Of a stretch of DNA of 64,000 nucleotides, positions 47,946-64,000 are shown in pieces. Numbering within the stretch: position 1 is the stretch's first letter; the number at the start of each line of letters is the position of its first letter. The notes under the pieces are model-generated. The model saw only the letters and a program-made list of their open reading frames with translations. It ran no database searches and was not told the origin of the DNA. A program made the translations under genes and the position numbers. This stretch comes from Maylandia zebra (taxonomy: Eukaryota > Chordata > Actinopteri > Cichliformes > Cichlidae): positions 11,770,137 to 11,834,136 of the forward strand of contig NC_135172.1 of assembly GCF_041146795.1 (NCBI RefSeq), in the 5' to 3' direction.

Positions 47946-48624
47946 ACTATCATATATTCTTTAATGAAAAATAAGTACTGTACTTGTTCCTGTGTCACCT
48001 TCAAGATGAAACTAGATAATTTTGGGGGACTTCTTGAAGTTGCTTAGCAGTTTAGGACATGTCCACCAGAGGACACCATTAGCTCTTCATCTCAGCAACA
48101 TTTTGAATTGTTCTCTGCTACTTCTTGTCAAGTTCACAGTACAAGATAAGTGAGGTGCAAATATCTGCAGTTATTTCATTATCTTATGTTGAAAGTTTTC
48201 AGTAGCTTTTTTCTTCTTTTTTTTACATTTTAAATGAGTATGTAAAAAATATTGGATCAGTAGTTATAGTGTAAATAATCAAGCTTAAAAGGAACCAATT
48301 TTACTTGTATTTATTTTCTATCATTTGTATACTGTTACAGTGGTGGATGCCCAAGATTTAAATAATAAATTCAACATGTATACAAATAATCCCTATAAGT
48401 CAAAAGCTCAGGTTTCGGCCTTTTTGCCTTGATTTTGGATAGTTTTTCTTGTCTCTAATCAGATTATCAGCTCCACTTCTTGAACAAATGCTAATAATTA
48501 GAATTTTTACAGGTAATATTTAACAAATCATGCTGTATTTTCAAGAAGTCAGTTCCTTCAGTGTGTTTTACAGTAAAATAGAAATAACAACTTTAATACT
48601 TCATGTATATTGCATATGTATATG

Positions 48625-48890
48625 GTTCTTGCTGTTCCTAGGACTGCACTCTTCTGTACAGAAACCTCTGATGCTGTGCCTGGAATCTGCTGAAGCCACT
48701 CTTCCCAGTTTGGGGTGGCAGCTCCTCATGCTCCTATTACCATTGAGACCACTTTGGACTTTACCTTCGTAATCTCCTCCAGTTGGTCCTTCAGCCCCTG
48801 GTACTCCACGATTTCACTGTGTTTCTGCTTTCTTACTGTTAGCTGTGATTGACACAATTATCACAACTGTGGTCTTCTGGTCCTTGTAAA
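48625..48890 (-). mobile_element. Decayed RLE-type LINE 3' end, twin of 8270-8560
   Basis: Shares CTTCTGTACAGAAACC and GGAATCTGCTGAAGCCACTC with the relic beside gene A. It was present before the block duplication. Confidence 0.55.
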
Positions 48891-48899
48891 ACAGATCTT

Positions 48900-49720
48900 G
48901 GCTAACAGTGCTTCATTCCCATGGCAATTGTAGATGTTTTTAAATGTTTTACTGTTACTATGTAACGGTTATCGTATATAGTAGTAAAGTAATTAATATT
49001 TAAACAATGCCAGGACTGAAATACTATCTTCTGTCATGACTTAAGTTGCTAGTTGATCAAGTTACCAGTAAAATGATTCATCGCAGCCACAGATTCACAG
49101 TAAATACCCCAACAAGCTTTAATGCATCTATAATAAATTATTTGCTGATTTCTGTGCGTCACTTAAACTGTATCACTAGTACTGACCCATGCTCAGTGTA
49201 AAATTAAATCCTACCTGTCTGAGCAAAGTCTGGCTCCTTTAATCCTGGATGAGAAACTGTGTGTCTGTGCTGAACCATTAATAAAATCAGGTTTGAGTCA
49301 GGCCGCTTTCAGTGGACTCTTTCTCTGTTGAAAAAAAAGGTTGGTCTTAATTTCAGATGGTAATAATTTGAGTTTTTACAGGTAGTATTTAACAAATCAA
49401 CTAGTGTGTACAGCATCTTTTACAAAAGAACCCCCCATAAATAACAACTTATGAATAAAATTACATAATTTTAAGACATGATACCAAGCTCATAATACAG
49501 TCCATTACACAGTATGAGGTGTATTATAGAGTTGATTAACAATATATTACTTTGTAATTATGCACTATTCTTGCTTTAATAGTACGCCTGAAACTGACTA
49601 TTATATTGGCTGTTATAAATGAGGTTTTGATTTGAACTTTGCAACAACGGAAATTCTGATTCGGTAATTCAACATATTTTCCTTTTTTCTTCATTTTTAA
49701 AATGAGGCAGAACAAGCATT
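48900..49720. other. Intergenic, nothing recognised
   Basis: AT-rich DNA without a coding or repeat signal that I can name. Confidence 0.3.
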
Positions 49721-49724
49721 CACA

Positions 49725-50530
49725 AACATGTTGATGCCCTCAACTCCACTACGCAATTCTATCTGCTTGCTGTTGGGACAAAGAAGAGCACCATCCACAT
49801 TTTTTTTATTGACCTGGACAAGCAGGTCATACCATGCAAGTCAGTCCCGTCTGCCGTTGGGACATTGACTTCCTGACAGACAGGAAGCAACATATGAGAC
49901 TAGGGAAGAATGTCTCTGACTCACAGACAATCAGCACTGGCTCCCCTCAGGGTGGTGTTCTTTTTCCTCTGCTCTTCTCCCTATACACCAACTGCTGTAC
50001 CTCCAACCACCACTCTGTCAAGGTAATTAAGTTTGCAGATGACCGTTATTGGACTCATCTCGGACGGGGTGAGTCTGCTTACAGGATGGAGGCTGAATGT
50101 CTGGTGTTATGGTGCAGGCATAACAACCTGGTGTACTTCCTGAGTCAGCTAAAGAAATTCAACCTGCCAACATGGACGATGACGCAATTCTACACTGCAA
50201 TCATCGAGTCCATCCTCACCTCCTCCATTGTGGTGTGGTATGCTGGAGCCACCACCAGGGAAAAACAGAGACTGCAGCATGTTGTGCACTCTGCTGACAA
50301 GGTGATTTGCTGCAGACTCCCATCTCTGCAGGACCTCTACACCTCCAGGACACTGGGGCGCACAACTGACCGGACAAGGTCTGTTTGACCTGCTTCCCTC
50401 AGGCAGCAAGCTTCGGTCCATTTGGACCAAAACCTCTCGCCATAAGAACAGTTTCTTCCCCTCTGCTGTTGGACTCATGAACAATAACCATAAGACTGTT
50501 CCCACCACTTGCTCTAATTCAAACACATGA
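49725..50530 (+). pseudogene. LINE reverse-transcriptase relic (Rex1/L2-like)
   Basis: The frame 49,834-50,388 reads ISTGSPQGGVLFPLLFSLYT and VIKFADD, the reverse-transcriptase palm. It then jumps to LSQLKKFNLP and IIESILTSSIVVWYAGAT. The usual 60 or so residues between are missing. The following frame contains the end of the protein. Dead copy. Confidence 0.7.
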
Positions 50531-51094
50531 CCCCTGTATTGTGTTCTCTACACCTGTTGCAACTTTGCACTGATCATCACCTGTGTTCATCTATATATCA
50601 ATCTGCTTAGCACTTTTTATTTTTATTTAAGTGTTTGTCTTAATGTATGTCTCACACAAAGTACCGCAGCAATTTCCTAATTTTGTAAATCTGCTCAATG
50701 TACTCTCTAGAAGTTTTCCATGATATTTATCTGTAGTGAGCTCAGGTTTAGAGACAAACCACATACCAGTACTTGTTTGAAATAGAATACATATGAACCC
50801 ACACGGCTTAATTTGAACAGTCACAACATTTATTATGTTCTATGTTAAGAAAACGTCACTCAAACACAAGTAGTTGTTTTCTGCCATCTTTCAGTTGTGA
50901 CATATGTTTCAATAACATGTATTTTATAACTAAAAAGTTCAAGATTAATTTATTCTGTAATTTGTGTTGCAGAGTATGAAAACCACTGGCAGATCCACCA
51001 AATGTGGTGTCCCTGCTGTGATACTGAAGTTAGTTCAGTCACTAAACCTATCAGAGAAAAAGGCCCTTTAAATCACTATGGTAACAAAGTTACT

Positions 51095-63471
<12,377 letters not shown>

Positions 63472-64000
63472 GGTGGTCGGAGTCCAGCTTGCAAGCATAA
63501 AGCTGACAGTAGCAGACAATGAAAAGTAGACACAATTATCTCACAGGCTGTAACTGACGGAAAAATAGGAGGACTGACATGAATGTTTTATGTTCAGCGG
63601 TTTGGCACACAAAGCCCCTCTGTGCTAAACATGAATGCCCTTCCTTTTTGGTTCTTCTTTTGTCTGCAGGAAAAACAATATGGTTTAGCTGTCTTGCCCT
63701 GAACATTTTAGATGTTCAGGTAACTTTCAGTTAGTGTTTCTATTATTCCTCTACATTTATGTATATATGCTGTATATATTTATTATTTTTTCTAAAACTC
63801 TCCTGCTCAAACCTGATGGAGTGTAATAAAAATCATTTCACATTTGCCAAAAGTTAAATGATTCTCCTGTCAAAATGTTTATGCAAACATTATTACAAGG
63901 CACATTTACAGCCTGTTAAATAATAATGATAATAATAATAATAATAATAATAATGATAATACTGACCATTTTGAAAACATCACCATTATAAGACACCCGT
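63472..64000. other. 5' flank of gene E
   Basis: Matches the flank upstream of gene C. A weaker version of the Ets-like upstream block lies at about 63,616-63,654. AAT-rich repeats lie near 63,925-63,960. Confidence 0.4.

Overview
The window looks like a teleost fish chromosome, possibly a cichlid or a close relative. It has intron-containing immune-receptor genes with GT-AG splice sites, tRNA-headed SINEs, decayed Tc1, hAT and piggyBac transposons, and several LINE families including one with a restriction-like endonuclease. The species cannot be fixed from sequence alone. There is no prokaryotic signal.

The core is a tandem cluster of cell-surface immunoglobulin-superfamily receptors, all on the minus strand, named here by position. 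Gene E is at 51.1-63.5 kb, D at 41.4-46.6 kb, C at 21.0-26.5 kb and B at 14.8-19.0 kb. Pseudogene P is at 10.3-11.5 kb, and gene A is at 0-4.2 kb with its 3' end outside the window. A further relic exon sits at 19.3-19.4 kb. The full plan (A, C, D, E) is: signal peptide, V-like domain (V1), C2-like domain (C2a), a 35-residue half-domain exon, C2-like domain (C2b), V-like domain (V2), a C2-like domain fused to the transmembrane segment (C2c/TM), and one or more cytoplasmic exons with tyrosine motifs. Ig exon boundaries are phase 1, so domain exons can be lost or gained without a frame change; gene B shows this by lacking C2b and V2. The exon sums I counted are in frame: about 408 aa (B), 590 aa (C), 626 aa (D) and up to 653 aa (E). 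Family-wise they resemble fish CD22/Siglec-like or CD300/pIgR-like receptors, probably inhibitory; ligands are unknown.

The genes pair up as A with D and C with E, in signal peptides, transmembrane segments and flanking DNA. This points to a block duplication of an ancestral C-type plus A-type pair; B, P and the relic are extra or decayed copies in one block. The C2a exon is almost identical in all five genes while V1 differs, which suggests gene conversion. The cytoplasmic tails have diverged most: D has a long tail with a consensus ITIM, B carries four tyrosines, and E appears to have gained a duplicated tail cassette.

Between genes the DNA is mostly mobile elements. At 5.0-7.2 kb two truncated RLE-type LINEs lie head to head as an inverted repeat. 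At 9.0-10.2 kb there is a broken piggyBac transposase. At 27.9-29.8 kb a non-coding repeat has a matching empty site at 39.5 kb. At 31.5-38.6 kb one hAT lies inside another, each with its own 8-bp target duplication and with LINE and SINE insertions inside. At 57.3-60.7 kb a 3.4-kb fold-back element sits in an intron of gene E.
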